From: Methanobrevibacter sp. | GTDB taxonomy: Archaea; Methanobacteriota; Methanobacteria; Methanobacteriales; Methanobacteriaceae | DNA: 64,000 bases | Reading direction: 5' to 3' | Assembly (NCBI RefSeq): GCF_015062935.1 | Contig: NZ_SUTM01000011.1 | Location: 25,872 to 89,871, forward strand | In this document: in pieces, positions 35,226 through 44,865 of the stretch | Layout: each line of letters opens with the position of its first letter | Position numbering within the stretch: position 1 is the first letter of the stretch | The notes under the pieces: model-generated | What the model saw: the letters and a program-made list of their open reading frames with translations, nothing else | What the model was told of the DNA's origin: nothing | The model's database searches: none | Translations under genes and position numbers: made by a program

Positions 35226-36280
35226 TTATTATGAGAGTATTTACTAAAAAACCATTTTTAATAGCGGACATAAGTGTTGCATTTTATGAATTCGCTTTAA
35301 AGGAAGGAATTGCAGATTTGGAAGCTGCTAAATTTTTAATCAATGAAGCTCATGAATGCGGTGTCGATGCAGTAATGTTTCAATCATTCAAGGCTGAAAA
35401 CATAATTTCAAGAGATGTCGATGCACTTGACAGTCTGGACATATCTAAAAATTCATATTTCGATTCTTTTAAACAATTTGATAAATTTGGAGTTGGTGAA
35501 TTTAGGCAATTGGCCGATTACTGCCACAGCATAGGAATGGTATTTTTATCATCACCTCTTGATTTTGAATCTGCAGATTATCTGGAGGATTTTTTGGATA
35601 TTTATAAAATTTCCTCTTCAGACATAACAAATATTCCCTTTATTAAACATATTGCATGTAAAAATAAACCGATTCTGCTTTCAACCGGTGCGGCTACTTT
35701 ACTTGAGATTAAACAAGCAATCAGAGCTATTGAAGAAGTTTCTACAGTGGATGTAGTAATAATGCATTCTGTTCTGTCTTTTCCCACAAGATATGAGGAT
35801 GCTAATTTATTGATGATTAAAGATTTGGTGGAGAATTTCCCTGAATATGAAATAGGCTATTCAGACCACACTCAACCTGATGATGAAATGGCCGTTTTAA
35901 CAACTGCATATAATTACGGCGCTGATGTATTGGAAAAACATTTCACATTCGATAAAAAATATTCCGGTGTTGATTCATGTTATGCAATGGATGCAGATGA
36001 CGTTATTAAATTTAAAAGAAATGTACTATTTTTATCAAAGATTAACGGACGCATGAATAAACAGCCGTTGATTTGCGAATCATATGCAAGAAAGGAATAT
36101 CGTAAATCCATAGTCGCTAAAAGAGATATTAAAAAAGGAGAATGCATCTCAAGAGAAGACATTACATTCAAACGTCCGGGCATAGGCATTTCTCCTGTGG
36201 ATGTTGATGATGTTGTCGGAAAAACAGCATGCACAGACATTTCTGAAGATACTTTAATTAGTTTTAAAATGTTAAAATAA
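35222..36280 (+). CDS. NeuB/PseI-family nonulosonic acid synthase, divergent
   Basis: A 352-residue protein of the sialic/pseudaminic/legionaminic acid synthase family, which joins phosphoenolpyruvate to a six-carbon amino sugar. The barrel shows KISSSDITNIPFIKHIA, LLSTGAATLLEIKQAI, GYSDHTQPDDE and DVLEKHFTFD; the two His residues that hold the metal in NeuB are kept. A C-terminal SAF domain (RKSIVAKRDIKKGECISRED) is present. The usual N-terminal NHxG motif and the PGPDH motif are replaced (SVAFYEF and SGVDSCY). ATG overlaps the upstream TGA; a second ATG lies 9 bases on. Confidence 0.85.
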   Translation: MIIMRVFTKKPFLIADISVAFYEFALKEGIADLEAAKFLINEAHECGVDAVMFQSFKAENIISRDVDALDSLDISKNSYFDSFKQFDKFGVGEFRQLADYCHSIGMVFLSSPLDFESADYLEDFLDIYKISSSDITNIPFIKHIACKNKPILLSTGAATLLEIKQAIRAIEEVSTVDVVIMHSVLSFPTRYEDANLLMIKDLVENFPEYEIGYSDHTQPDDEMAVLTTAYNYGADVLEKHFTFDKKYSGVDSCYAMDADDVIKFKRNVLFLSKINGRMNKQPLICESYARKEYRKSIVAKRDIKKGECISREDITFKRPGIGISPVDVDDVVGKTACTDISEDTLISFKMLK

Positions 36281-36290
36281 AAAAAAGAAA

Positions 36291-37847
36291 TTAAATTATT
36301 TCTGAAGAACAATCTGCAGAGTAGTTGTTGATTAAAACAGCACATTTATCGATTGTTTCAGAGTCTAATTTAATTGTACTGGTTTGAATTTGATTTAATA
36401 ATTCTTCGATAAATAAATCTTCATCTGTTAAAGGTAAATTTATCACAACAACTTCATTGTTAATGAAACCTACTAAAGGTTCGACAAAGCAATTTTTAAT
36501 GTTGTTGTCATTAAGGAAGTTAATTAAATCTTCACCTAAAGCCAATGCTTTTTGTTTGATTTTATTGTCTTGTGAGAATTTAGCCTGTTTTGTGGTATAT
36601 CTAAATCTTCTCACATTTCCAGTGTCGTGGAATTCTTCAATTTTATCTTCCTCTAGTTCACTAGATCCAATCAAATTCAAGTTTTCATTTTCAGATTCCA
36701 ATCTGAGTTTTGGATTGTATTTTTGGGATAATAAAGCGTATATTCCAGTTGGACCTACAACTAAATGGTTTATGCTAGCGTTGGATGTTGGAGTTTTAAC
36801 ATTGTAGAACACGTAGTAATCATCTGGTAAGGTTAATAAATGTTCTCTGATGATTCTTGTTCTAATTTCAGTTTCTTTAACATCTCTAGTTTTATAAATT
36901 CCATAACATAAGATAATTACGCCAATAAATAAAGCAACGATTCCAATACCACTGTTGAACAGTAATATTTCAATAATACTTAAAATAAAAATAACTGCTC
37001 CAAGAATGAGAATCATGGTATTTGTATCTAGATTTGAAAAATCAAAGTCATTTTTTCCAGGGTCAAAAAGTGAGCCGGAAATCTCGCCTGTATTTTCATC
37101 AGGTTCAGGTATTTTCAGCCTGTCAATGAAACTTCCCATGGATCTTTTACTAGATTTTTCGTTCATGTTATCAGGATAATACTCTTTCATTCCTTTGAAG
37201 AATTCGTCTTTAAGGAAGTTTTTAAGAATATTGTAGTCGTTGGTTTTTGGAAGTGCGAATTCTTTTCCAAATTTTGATAACACATTTTGAGGAATTGTTG
37301 TTCTTGCAGTTCTAGAATTAGCTTCTTGTTCAAGTTTAAGCTCTTCTTCTTTCTTTTCAACTTTAGCTATTTCTAGCATATGTTCTTCTGAGAAGAAATT
37401 TTCTAATCTGCCAGTAATTGATTTTAGTGAGCGTGGACTATCCTCTGTTTGTTCTTCTTCGGTTTCAGGCTGTTTTTCTTGGAATTGTGATTCTTGTCTA
37501 ATGTTTTTAACTTCTTTTCGTCTTTCTTCAATATATTTATCCAATTCTTTATTCATTTCTTCGTCTAAATATCTTAAAGAACCTCCACAGCTATCACATT
37601 CATAATCAAGTATGCTGTCACTGTTTTTGATTTTATATTTCAATCCGCAGTCTTCACATTGAACGATTTGTGAATTGTCATACTTGAATGAATCAATAAA
37701 TGAGGAACGAGAGTTATTTTCATCATCAGAATACTCTTCCAAGTATTCTAAGTCGCCTGCACAGGAAGAACACTCGAATGTAGATATATCGTCATCGTCA
37801 TCGAGTTGGTATTTTGCACCACAGTTCTTACAGCATACAACTTTCAT
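36291..37847 (-). CDS. Double zinc-ribbon membrane protein with NERD-like domain
   Basis: A 518-residue protein. Two ribbons lie at the N terminus (CCKNCG with ECSSC, residues 5-29; then CEDCG with ECDSCGG). A long charged coiled-coil region follows, then two adjacent membrane helices (TMILILGAVIFILSIIEILL and GIVALFIGVIILCYGIY). After them comes a NERD-like nuclease-related domain with DDYYVFYNVKTPTSNASINH and LVVGPTGIYALLS. NERD proteins are linked to DNA processing or stress, mostly without proof. AGAGGATAAT precedes the ATG; ACATATATAAAAAG upstream is a good TATA element. It ends 10 bases from the convergent NeuB-like gene. Confidence 0.75.
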   Translation of the reverse strand: MKVVCCKNCGAKYQLDDDDDISTFECSSCAGDLEYLEEYSDDENNSRSSFIDSFKYDNSQIVQCEDCGLKYKIKNSDSILDYECDSCGGSLRYLDEEMNKELDKYIEERRKEVKNIRQESQFQEKQPETEEEQTEDSPRSLKSITGRLENFFSEEHMLEIAKVEKKEEELKLEQEANSRTARTTIPQNVLSKFGKEFALPKTNDYNILKNFLKDEFFKGMKEYYPDNMNEKSSKRSMGSFIDRLKIPEPDENTGEISGSLFDPGKNDFDFSNLDTNTMILILGAVIFILSIIEILLFNSGIGIVALFIGVIILCYGIYKTRDVKETEIRTRIIREHLLTLPDDYYVFYNVKTPTSNASINHLVVGPTGIYALLSQKYNPKLRLESENENLNLIGSSELEEDKIEEFHDTGNVRRFRYTTKQAKFSQDNKIKQKALALGEDLINFLNDNNIKNCFVEPLVGFINNEVVVINLPLTDEDLFIEELLNQIQTSTIKLDSETIDKCAVLINNYSADCSSEII

Positions 37848-37988
37848 ATTATCCTCTTAAAATTTTTATGATACTATTTTTTTATTTTTCTTTTTATATA
37901 TGTTTCTAATTTAATCATAATTTTTACTTGAATTTGATAATCTTTCTATGGAAATTATGTTTAATTAACATTTATTTTAAATAATATT

Positions 37989-39704
37989 TCATATTCCATA
38001 GCTATTATCCAAATAATATAAGTGAACTTCTCCGTTGTGATAAATTTCAGTGTATGGACTTCCAATTGTCTTGTTGTCGGCTGCAATAAAGTATGTCACA
38101 TTTTGACTTTGCATCTTATCAACAAAATCCGTTGAATTTGACTCTTTTTCACAGGATGGAATTTGCTTTTTCATTATAAATGACATGTCCCCTCCACGGT
38201 CTGCCCAAATGGTTTTATTGAGGTATTGGGGGTCATGTTTCATTAACCATTCCCCGACATTTTTCTCTTCTGCGGCTGCTGTTTCAAAGTTTGCAGGTGT
38301 CTGATCATCATATGTATGCGGGGTGCTTGAAAGTGCAAAAGCTCCGGTACATAATAATATTAAACAAATCAATCCGATTGGTGCGATTACTTTAATTTTG
38401 TCAATGTAATTGATGTTTTTCAGCCTGTTGAATATCAATGAAAGTGAAACAATCACGAAATATGCAATTACCGGAAGTACTGGCATAAAGTAACGGTCAA
38501 CTTTGATATGATAATATGAAATGAATGTGAAGTTCACTACAAACCAGTAAAACATAACAAAATCAAAGGTGAATTCATCCATTTCCGCTTTATTCAGCAA
38601 TCTGTAAAGAGCCAGAAGTGCAATTGTGATTATTCCGATTGTTATTACGATAGACACTTTTGTAAATGTGATTAGATAAATTGCAAGCCCTACGATGAAT
38701 ATTGCCAGTTTTATTTTGTAATGTTCATTTTTTATTGCGTTTATGTTTTCAGGGGTGAATAATTTTTTCAGATATAATACAATTCCCGCTATCAGGATTA
38801 CAAGTAAAATGTATGAGATTATTGACGGATATCCTCCTGTCCATTGCATTTTGTCTATTAGGAATGCTCCCGGTTTTAATGAGTACGGAATAAAATGAGC
38901 AGCTCCCATATAAATTAAAAAGTTTTTCACGTAATAGAAAGGATTGTTTGCGGTTAATGCATTATGTGTTGAATTTGTTATGTCGCTGCCCTGTGATACG
39001 AAAAACAGTCCTATGTCAAGGTAGTAATAAATTCCGATAAATACTGCAAATACCAATGCACCACAAACACATCCAATTATAATGTCTCTGATGTTGGTTT
39101 TTATATATGAAATAGGGTTGTCAACCAGTAAAAATTGAATAAAAATCACCGGAAACATCAAAAGGACAGTATACCTTGTAAAGAATCCCAGTATGATGAG
39201 GGGTATTGCAATGTAGAAAAACTTTGTACTTTTCTTAAATGACAGTATCATGAAATAAACCGCCCAGATTGACAGGCAGATTCCCGGAATGTCAAGCATT
39301 CCTTTTGTAACCCATACAATTATCAGCGGAAATGTTGACAATATCATTGATCCGGTAAAACTCAAAACTTCATCGAATCGTAATCTTAACAGGAAATACA
39401 TTCCTAATGCGGCCAATACGTAAAATGCGCTGCTTACGACAATTATTGTTAAATCAGATATGAATCCCATTCTGAAAAATATTGAAGTTAACATTGGGAT
39501 GAACGGGGACAGCCCTCGTGTGTTGGCCAGTCCTGTATCATAACCTGCATAGAAAAGCGCATTGTTCAGGTAGAAAAAGACATCTCTGACGTAATACACT
39601 CCTGCTTTTCCATCAATATTGAGCAATAATAATGTTATCACTATAACAATCAGCAGCAATGATGAAATTGCAATGATGTCTCGTTTGCGTTCCATTAAAT
39701 TCAT
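37989..39704 (-). CDS. Polytopic membrane glycosyltransferase (GT39/ArnT-like)
   Basis: A 571-residue membrane protein with about eleven or twelve hydrophobic helices and a small soluble C-terminal domain of about 100 residues. The first outside loop carries YYVRDVFFYLNNALFYAG, in the position where GT-C enzymes keep their catalytic acidic residue, and later GFFTRYTVLLMFP resembles the PMT/ArnT family. These enzymes transfer a sugar from a polyprenyl phosphate donor to a lipid, protein or polymer outside the cell. GGAGAATTTTAA precedes the ATG, 12 bases after the DGGGP synthase stop, so the pair is co-transcribed. Confidence 0.8.
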   Translation of the reverse strand: MNLMERKRDIIAISSLLLIVIVITLLLLNIDGKAGVYYVRDVFFYLNNALFYAGYDTGLANTRGLSPFIPMLTSIFFRMGFISDLTIIVVSSAFYVLAALGMYFLLRLRFDEVLSFTGSMILSTFPLIIVWVTKGMLDIPGICLSIWAVYFMILSFKKSTKFFYIAIPLIILGFFTRYTVLLMFPVIFIQFLLVDNPISYIKTNIRDIIIGCVCGALVFAVFIGIYYYLDIGLFFVSQGSDITNSTHNALTANNPFYYVKNFLIYMGAAHFIPYSLKPGAFLIDKMQWTGGYPSIISYILLVILIAGIVLYLKKLFTPENINAIKNEHYKIKLAIFIVGLAIYLITFTKVSIVITIGIITIALLALYRLLNKAEMDEFTFDFVMFYWFVVNFTFISYYHIKVDRYFMPVLPVIAYFVIVSLSLIFNRLKNINYIDKIKVIAPIGLICLILLCTGAFALSSTPHTYDDQTPANFETAAAEEKNVGEWLMKHDPQYLNKTIWADRGGDMSFIMKKQIPSCEKESNSTDFVDKMQSQNVTYFIAADNKTIGSPYTEIYHNGEVHLYYLDNSYGI

Positions 39705-39716
39705 TTAAAATTCTCC

Positions 39717-40559
39717 TTAAAATGATCCAAATATAAATGCAACAAATGCAATCAACATTCCTATCTTCAGATATTTTGAAACTTTCCCTGCTGTTTTTCT
39801 GTCCTGATTTCTGATAATTAAAAATGCTGAGTAGATAAACAGTAAAACAGCTATTGCTATAACAATCAGATAGTAAAAACCGAAGATGTTGATGAAGTAT
39901 AATAACGGGCAGAGTGCGCAATCGATTATTATTAAAATAAATGCCAGTGTTGCAGTAATTTTTTCTCCATATAAAATAGGTAAAGTTTTTGCTCCTTCAG
40001 CTTTATCTCCTTCCATGTCCTCTATGTCCTTTACAAGTTCACGGGCGGTTGTCATTACAAATGCAAAGAATCCAAGATATATTGAAGTCAATACTATTTC
40101 AGGGTTGTTTAAACTGAATCCTGCAAATACAAATCCGAAACCTGTCATGAATCCCACTGCAAGATTTCCGATTAGCGGTGTTGATTTTAACTTATATGCG
40201 TATAAGTAAAGGACAACGTCTGCAATCAGCACAATAATGAAAGGAATCCAATTTTGAGTCAGATAACTTATTAAAAATCCACATATTGTTCCAAGAAGGA
40301 ATAATACATAACTGTAATTTCGACCTGCGGTCAGTGAAATTCTCCCTGAGGGTATTGGTCGTTCGGGCTTGTTGATCAAATCAATCTGATAATCAAAATA
40401 ATCATTTATAACATTTCCTGCAGCAGTTTCAAAAAACACTGCTAAAAATGCAAGAATTATCGGTAAATTAAAACTCCTGTTTATAATAGCTATTAAAATT
40501 ACAACAATTCCACCCATTATTGCATTTCCAGGTCTTAAAATTTCAACATACGGATTCAT
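39717..40559 (-). CDS. Digeranylgeranylglyceryl phosphate synthase (UbiA family)
   Basis: A 280-residue UbiA prenyltransferase that adds the second geranylgeranyl chain to glycerol-1-phosphate ether in archaeal lipid synthesis. The first Asp-rich motif is NVINDYFDYQIDLINKPERPIP (with NDxxDxxxD), and the second is DIEDMEGDKAEGAKTLP. Eight or nine membrane helices. LRPGNAIMGGIVV at the start is typical for this subgroup. AGAGGG lies before the ATG. It leads a two-gene run with the membrane glycosyltransferase and diverges from the inositol-phosphate synthase, also a lipid gene. Confidence 0.92.
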   Translation of the reverse strand: MNPYVEILRPGNAIMGGIVVILIAIINRSFNLPIILAFLAVFFETAAGNVINDYFDYQIDLINKPERPIPSGRISLTAGRNYSYVLFLLGTICGFLISYLTQNWIPFIIVLIADVVLYLYAYKLKSTPLIGNLAVGFMTGFGFVFAGFSLNNPEIVLTSIYLGFFAFVMTTARELVKDIEDMEGDKAEGAKTLPILYGEKITATLAFILIIIDCALCPLLYFINIFGFYYLIVIAIAVLLFIYSAFLIIRNQDRKTAGKVSKYLKIGMLIAFVAFIFGSF

Positions 40560-40732
40560 TATATTTTCCCTCTAATGTTTTCATTGAGTATTATTTATAT
40601 GATTATAGAATATATTTTTTATTAGAAATCATTAAAATAAAGCATAATTTTATAAAGTATATTACATAACATAATATTAGTATTTTATTTATTAAAATTA
40701 TTATTTGATTAAATTTTTAGCTGGTGTTAAAT

Positions 40733-41827
40733 TTGGATAAAATTAAAATAGCTATTGTTGGAATAGGTAACTGTGCAAGTTCACTTATTCAAGGAATTCA
40801 TTATTATGATGGTAAAAAACCAGAAGATGCTATAGGACTTATGCATTGGGATATTGGTGGTTATGAACCTAGTGATATCGACGTTGTTGCGGCTTTCGAT
40901 GTAGATGCAAGAAAAGTCGGAAAAACTATTGACGAAGCAATATTCGCTAAACCTAACTGTACCACTGTTTTCCAAAAGGATATTCCTAAATATGATGTTA
41001 AAGTAAGTATGGGTCATGTTTTGGATGGTGTTGCAGAACACATGTCCAATTATGATGATGAGTACACTTTTGTTGTAAGTGATGCTGAACCTGTTGACGT
41101 TGTTAGTGTTTTAAAAGAAAGCGGTGCAGAAATTTTAGTTAATTACTTGCCTGTAGGTTCAGAACAAGCAGCAAGATACTATGCACAATGCGCTCTTGAT
41201 GCAGGAATAGCATATGTGAATTGTATGCCTGTATTTATTGTAAGTGATGATGAATGGGATGCTAAATTCAGAGAAAAAGGTATTCCTATAGTTGGTGACG
41301 ATATTAAAGCTCAAATTGGTGCTACCATTACTCACAGAACACTAGCTAGCTTATTCATGGATAGGGGTGTAAAATTAGACAAAACCTATCAAATCAACAC
41401 TGGTGGTAACACTGACTTTTTAAACATGCTCAATCGTGAAAGATTAGACTCCAAAAAAGAGTCCAAAACTGAAGCTGTTCAATCCGTATTAAAAGAAAGA
41501 ATGGATGACAGGGATATTCACATTGGTCCAAGTGATTACGTGCCATGGCAAAATGATAATAAGTTATGCTTCCTCAGAATGGAAGGTCGTACATTCGGTG
41601 ATGTTCCAATGAACATCGAACTCAGATTAAGTGTAGAAGATTCTCCAAACTCTGCAGGTTGTGTTATTGATGCAGTAAGATGCTGTAAACTCGGTTTAGA
41701 AAGAGGTGTCGGTGGTCAATTAACTTCTATTTCTTCATACACCATGAAACACCCTCCGGTACAGTACACTGATGATGAAGCATATGAAAATGTTGAAAAA
41801 TTCATTTCTGGCGAATTAGAAAGATAA
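40733..41827 (+). CDS. myo-Inositol-1-phosphate synthase
   Basis: A 364-residue NAD-dependent synthase converting glucose-6-phosphate to inositol-1-phosphate, the source of inositol head groups in archaeal ether lipids. Features are the Rossmann loop IAIVGIGNCASSLIQGIHYY, VVAAFDVDARKVGKTIDEAI, VNYLPVGSEQAARYYAQCAL, PIVGDDIKAQIGATITHR and NTGGNTDFLNM. This matches the shorter archaeal/actinobacterial class. A GTG at 40724 lies in the GGTG ribosome site, so the TTG at 40733 is the likely start. It diverges from DGGGP synthase across 160 bases of AT-rich promoter DNA; poly-T follows the stop. Confidence 0.93.
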   Translation: MDKIKIAIVGIGNCASSLIQGIHYYDGKKPEDAIGLMHWDIGGYEPSDIDVVAAFDVDARKVGKTIDEAIFAKPNCTTVFQKDIPKYDVKVSMGHVLDGVAEHMSNYDDEYTFVVSDAEPVDVVSVLKESGAEILVNYLPVGSEQAARYYAQCALDAGIAYVNCMPVFIVSDDEWDAKFREKGIPIVGDDIKAQIGATITHRTLASLFMDRGVKLDKTYQINTGGNTDFLNMLNRERLDSKKESKTEAVQSVLKERMDDRDIHIGPSDYVPWQNDNKLCFLRMEGRTFGDVPMNIELRLSVEDSPNSAGCVIDAVRCCKLGLERGVGGQLTSISSYTMKHPPVQYTDDEAYENVEKFISGELER

Positions 41828-41870
41828 TTTTTCAATTATTTTTTCTTTTTTTTAACACTACTTTTTTTTT
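41828..41870 (+). terminator. T-rich terminator after the inositol-phosphate synthase
   Basis: Repeated T runs (six, eight and nine Ts) directly after the stop codon, without a strong hairpin. This is the usual archaeal terminator type and isolates the gene from pycB. Confidence 0.45.
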
Positions 41871-41978
41871 AAAATTAAATTATTTTATATAATTAATTTA
41901 TATAATACAAAAAACATATATTATAGTTGGATATTTTATGATTATTTATTAAATAAAATTTGAAAGAGGTGTAAATTA

Positions 41979-43700
41979 ATGGCAAAAGTAAGATTTACAG
42001 AAACAGCGCTTCGTGATGCTCACCAATCCTTGCTTGCAACTAGGATGAGAACAAGAGACATGATTCCTATTGCTGAAGAGATGGACAATGTAGGATATTT
42101 CTCTGTTGAAGCTTGGGGTGGAGCTACTTTTGATACATGTATAAGATATTTAAACGAAGATCCATGGGAAAGATTAAGACAATTAAAAGCTGAATTCAAT
42201 AAAACTCCTGTTCAAATGCTTTTAAGAGGACAAAATTTAGTAGGTTACAAACATTATGCTGACGATGTTGTTACAAAATTCGTGGAAAAATCTTATGAAA
42301 ATGGGGTAGACATTTTCAGAATTTTTGATGCATTAAATGATATAAGGAACATGGAAAAGGCAATTAAAGTAGCTAAAGATCAAGGAGCTCATGTACAAGG
42401 TACAATAAGTTACACAATCAGCCCTGTACATACAATTGATGATTTTGTAGACCTTGCAAAAAATTTAGAAGCACTTGACTGTGATTCCGTAGCTATTAAG
42501 GATATGGCTGGTTTAATCACTCCTTCTGCAGCTTACGAATTGGTGTCCAAATTAAAAGAGGAAACTGATTTGCTAGTTGATTTACACAGTCACTGTACCA
42601 GTGGTATGACTCCTGTAAGTTATTATGCAGCATGTCAGGCTGGTGTCGATATCTTGGATACTGCAATTTCTCCTCTTGCATGGGGAACAAGCCAACCACC
42701 TACTGAAAGTATGGTTGCAGCACTCCAGGGAACTCCTTATGATACCGGTTTGGATTTAAAATTATTGTCTCACATTAAAAAATACTTTGACGATATCAGA
42801 GAAAAATACGCAGGTATTCTTGACCCTATTTCTGAAAGTATTGATGCTGATGTATTATTATACCAAATTCCTGGTGGAATGCTTTCAAATCTTGTTTCTC
42901 AACTTAAAGAGCAAAATGCTCTTGACAGATATGCTGACGTATTGGAAGAAATGCCTCGTGTTAGAAAAGACATGGGATACCCACCATTAGTAACTCCAAC
43001 AAGTCAAATTGTAGGTATTCAATCAGTAATGAACGTTTTAGGTGGAGAAAGATACAAAACCGTATCCAATGAAGTTAAAGAATACATGAAAGGAATGTAT
43101 GGTAAACCTCCAGCTCCAGTTGATCCTGAAATATCCAAAAGAATCATCGGAGATGAAGAAGTCATTACCTGCAGGCCTGCTGATTTAATCGAACCTGAAT
43201 TCGATAAATTCAAATCTGAAGGTGAAGCTGAAGGTTTTGTCAAATCAGATGAAGATGCTTTAACATATGCGTTATATCCTCCTATCGCTCCTAAATTCCT
43301 TAAAGGTGAAGCTGAAGAGGAAGAGCTCAAAGCTCCTCGTTCACTTAATGAAGATGAAGGAATTGGAATTCCAACAGAATATAATGTTGAAGTCGATGGA
43401 GACGTATTTGAAGTTAAAATCATGCCTACCGGATTTATGGAAATCGGTGAAGGAACCAGAACAACTGGAGGTCCTGTCGGTGATATTGAAGGTGGAGTAA
43501 TCTCTGCAATGCAGGGTATGGTTATTAAACTCAATGTTAATGTTGGGGATAAAGTCGAAAAAGGTTCAACAATCTGTGTTATTGAGGCTATGAAGATGGA
43601 AAACGATATTCAGTCTGAAGTTGACGGTGTCGTTGAGGAAATCTTTGTGGAACCTGGTGATGCAGTAAGCATTGGTGATATTATAATGGTAATCAAATAG
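41979..43700 (+). CDS. pycB: Pyruvate carboxylase subunit B
   Basis: A 573-residue subunit holding the carboxyltransferase and biotin carrier domains. The barrel begins with TETALRDAHQSLLATRMRTRDM and carries EAWGGATFDTCIRYLNEDPW, the metal-site HSHCTSG block and AISPLAWGTSQPPTE. After a conserved DUF-type PYC_OADA region, a linker rich in Glu leads to the biotinyl domain with EAMKMEND; the biotin Lys is Lys539. It makes oxaloacetate from pyruvate for the reductive TCA branch and amino acids. Strong AGAGGTG before the ATG. The biotin carboxylase subunit (pycA) is not in the window. Confidence 0.95.
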   Translation: MAKVRFTETALRDAHQSLLATRMRTRDMIPIAEEMDNVGYFSVEAWGGATFDTCIRYLNEDPWERLRQLKAEFNKTPVQMLLRGQNLVGYKHYADDVVTKFVEKSYENGVDIFRIFDALNDIRNMEKAIKVAKDQGAHVQGTISYTISPVHTIDDFVDLAKNLEALDCDSVAIKDMAGLITPSAAYELVSKLKEETDLLVDLHSHCTSGMTPVSYYAACQAGVDILDTAISPLAWGTSQPPTESMVAALQGTPYDTGLDLKLLSHIKKYFDDIREKYAGILDPISESIDADVLLYQIPGGMLSNLVSQLKEQNALDRYADVLEEMPRVRKDMGYPPLVTPTSQIVGIQSVMNVLGGERYKTVSNEVKEYMKGMYGKPPAPVDPEISKRIIGDEEVITCRPADLIEPEFDKFKSEGEAEGFVKSDEDALTYALYPPIAPKFLKGEAEEEELKAPRSLNEDEGIGIPTEYNVEVDGDVFEVKIMPTGFMEIGEGTRTTGGPVGDIEGGVISAMQGMVIKLNVNVGDKVEKGSTICVIEAMKMENDIQSEVDGVVEEIFVEPGDAVSIGDIIMVIK

Positions 43701-43801
43701 ATTACCTTAATTCTATTTTTTTGTAATTTTAAACTTACTTTCTACTTTAAATATTCTTTTTTAAATAATTATAATTTAGAAATTTTTTTGGCAGTGATAA
43801 T

Positions 43802-44803
43802 ATGAAAGATATTTTTGACGAATGTCAATTTGGAGATTTAAAACTTAACAGTCGTATAGTCAGAACAGGCACATGGGAAACAGAAACAGAGGAAGGGGGA
43901 TTTCTCTCACCTGCAATTTATGACAGGTATGAAAAAATTGCAAGTTCAGGAACAGGTTTAATAATATCTGAAATGTTTGTATTGGACCATAAAGATCGTT
44001 TTGCCCCATATTCATCCAGTTTGAATTATTTGGGTTTTGTTAAAGACTATAAGATGATAACTGATATCTGTCACAATCATGACGTACCTATACTTGGACA
44101 GTTAGCATTCTTTTACTATGATGATGGAGACAATCAAAAAGCAGAACCAAATGACCTGACCATTGAAGGAATCAGAAAGTTGCAGGCAGAAGTGATAATG
44201 GCTGCTAAAAAATTCTCATTTGCAGGTTTTGACGGTATTCAGATTGACATGGGAAATAATTTTTATCTAGCCAAATTCATCAACCCTTACTTCAATCAGA
44301 GAAATGATGAATATGGCGGAAGCACTGAAAACCGTGTAAGAATTGCATCTGAAATTATCAAACTCATTAAAAAAACCATGGATATGCATGTAAGTATCAG
44401 AATCAATCCGTGGGATGTTAGAAAAGGAGGAATGACTGCTGAAGAAAGTATCAAAGTTGCCCGTGAACTTGAAAAGGCAGGTGCAGACAGCATTCAATTG
44501 ACTGCAAGAACCATCTCTTACCTTTATGATGGAAAGGAAAAACATCCATTTTTAGTTTATGCGGACAAACTGATTGATGAGATTGACATTCCTTTAATTT
44601 TAGGAGGATCTCTAAGGGATATGGCATCAATGAATGATGTTTTAAATCATACTGATGTGGAATTCCTTTCAATGTCAAAACCGTTCGTGGCGCAGGCTGA
44701 CTTCTTGGCTGAATGGAAAGCTAACGGTGAGGGAGTTTCAATTTGTCAAAGCTGTAATAATTGTTATTCTAAAAAAACAAGTACCTGTTTTAAATATGAT
44801 TAA
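43802..44803 (+). CDS. Old yellow enzyme-family flavin oxidoreductase
   Basis: A 333-residue FMN-binding TIM barrel of the NADH:flavin oxidoreductase/OYE family. Motifs are LNSRIVRTGTWE at the start, GFDGIQIDMGNNFYLAKFINPYFNQRNDEYGG (the usual HxxH/N pair and NxRxDxYGG region, with His changed), STENRVR, RINPWD and LGGSLRD with MSKPFVAQ for flavin phosphate. The C terminus CQSCNNCYSKKTSTC resembles the 4Fe-4S cysteine motif of the 2,4-dienoyl-CoA reductase subgroup, but nothing follows it, so the C-terminal flavodoxin-like domains are absent. Substrate unknown. A strong terminator hairpin starts at its stop. Confidence 0.85.
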   Translation: MKDIFDECQFGDLKLNSRIVRTGTWETETEEGGFLSPAIYDRYEKIASSGTGLIISEMFVLDHKDRFAPYSSSLNYLGFVKDYKMITDICHNHDVPILGQLAFFYYDDGDNQKAEPNDLTIEGIRKLQAEVIMAAKKFSFAGFDGIQIDMGNNFYLAKFINPYFNQRNDEYGGSTENRVRIASEIIKLIKKTMDMHVSIRINPWDVRKGGMTAEESIKVARELEKAGADSIQLTARTISYLYDGKEKHPFLVYADKLIDEIDIPLILGGSLRDMASMNDVLNHTDVEFLSMSKPFVAQADFLAEWKANGEGVSICQSCNNCYSKKTSTCFKYD

Positions 44804-44839
44804 TGGCCGAATTTAAATTCGCCATTACCTTTTTTTTTA
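44801..44839 (+). terminator. Strong hairpin-plus-T terminator after the OYE-family gene
   Basis: TAATGGCCGAATTT and AAATTCGCCATTA pair over 13 bases with a single bulged C, followed by CC and nine Ts. The stem begins with the stop codon. It is the most bacterial-looking terminator in the window and could also stop transcription arriving from the convergent small gene. Confidence 0.75.
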
Positions 44840-44865
44840 TTTGCCACTGATTGTGGTCTTTGATT

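Noticed and set aside
43802..44803. 2,4-dienoyl-CoA reductase
   Set aside because: Only the OYE barrel and the first cysteines are present; the FAD and NADPH domains are missing, so the specific call is not supported.
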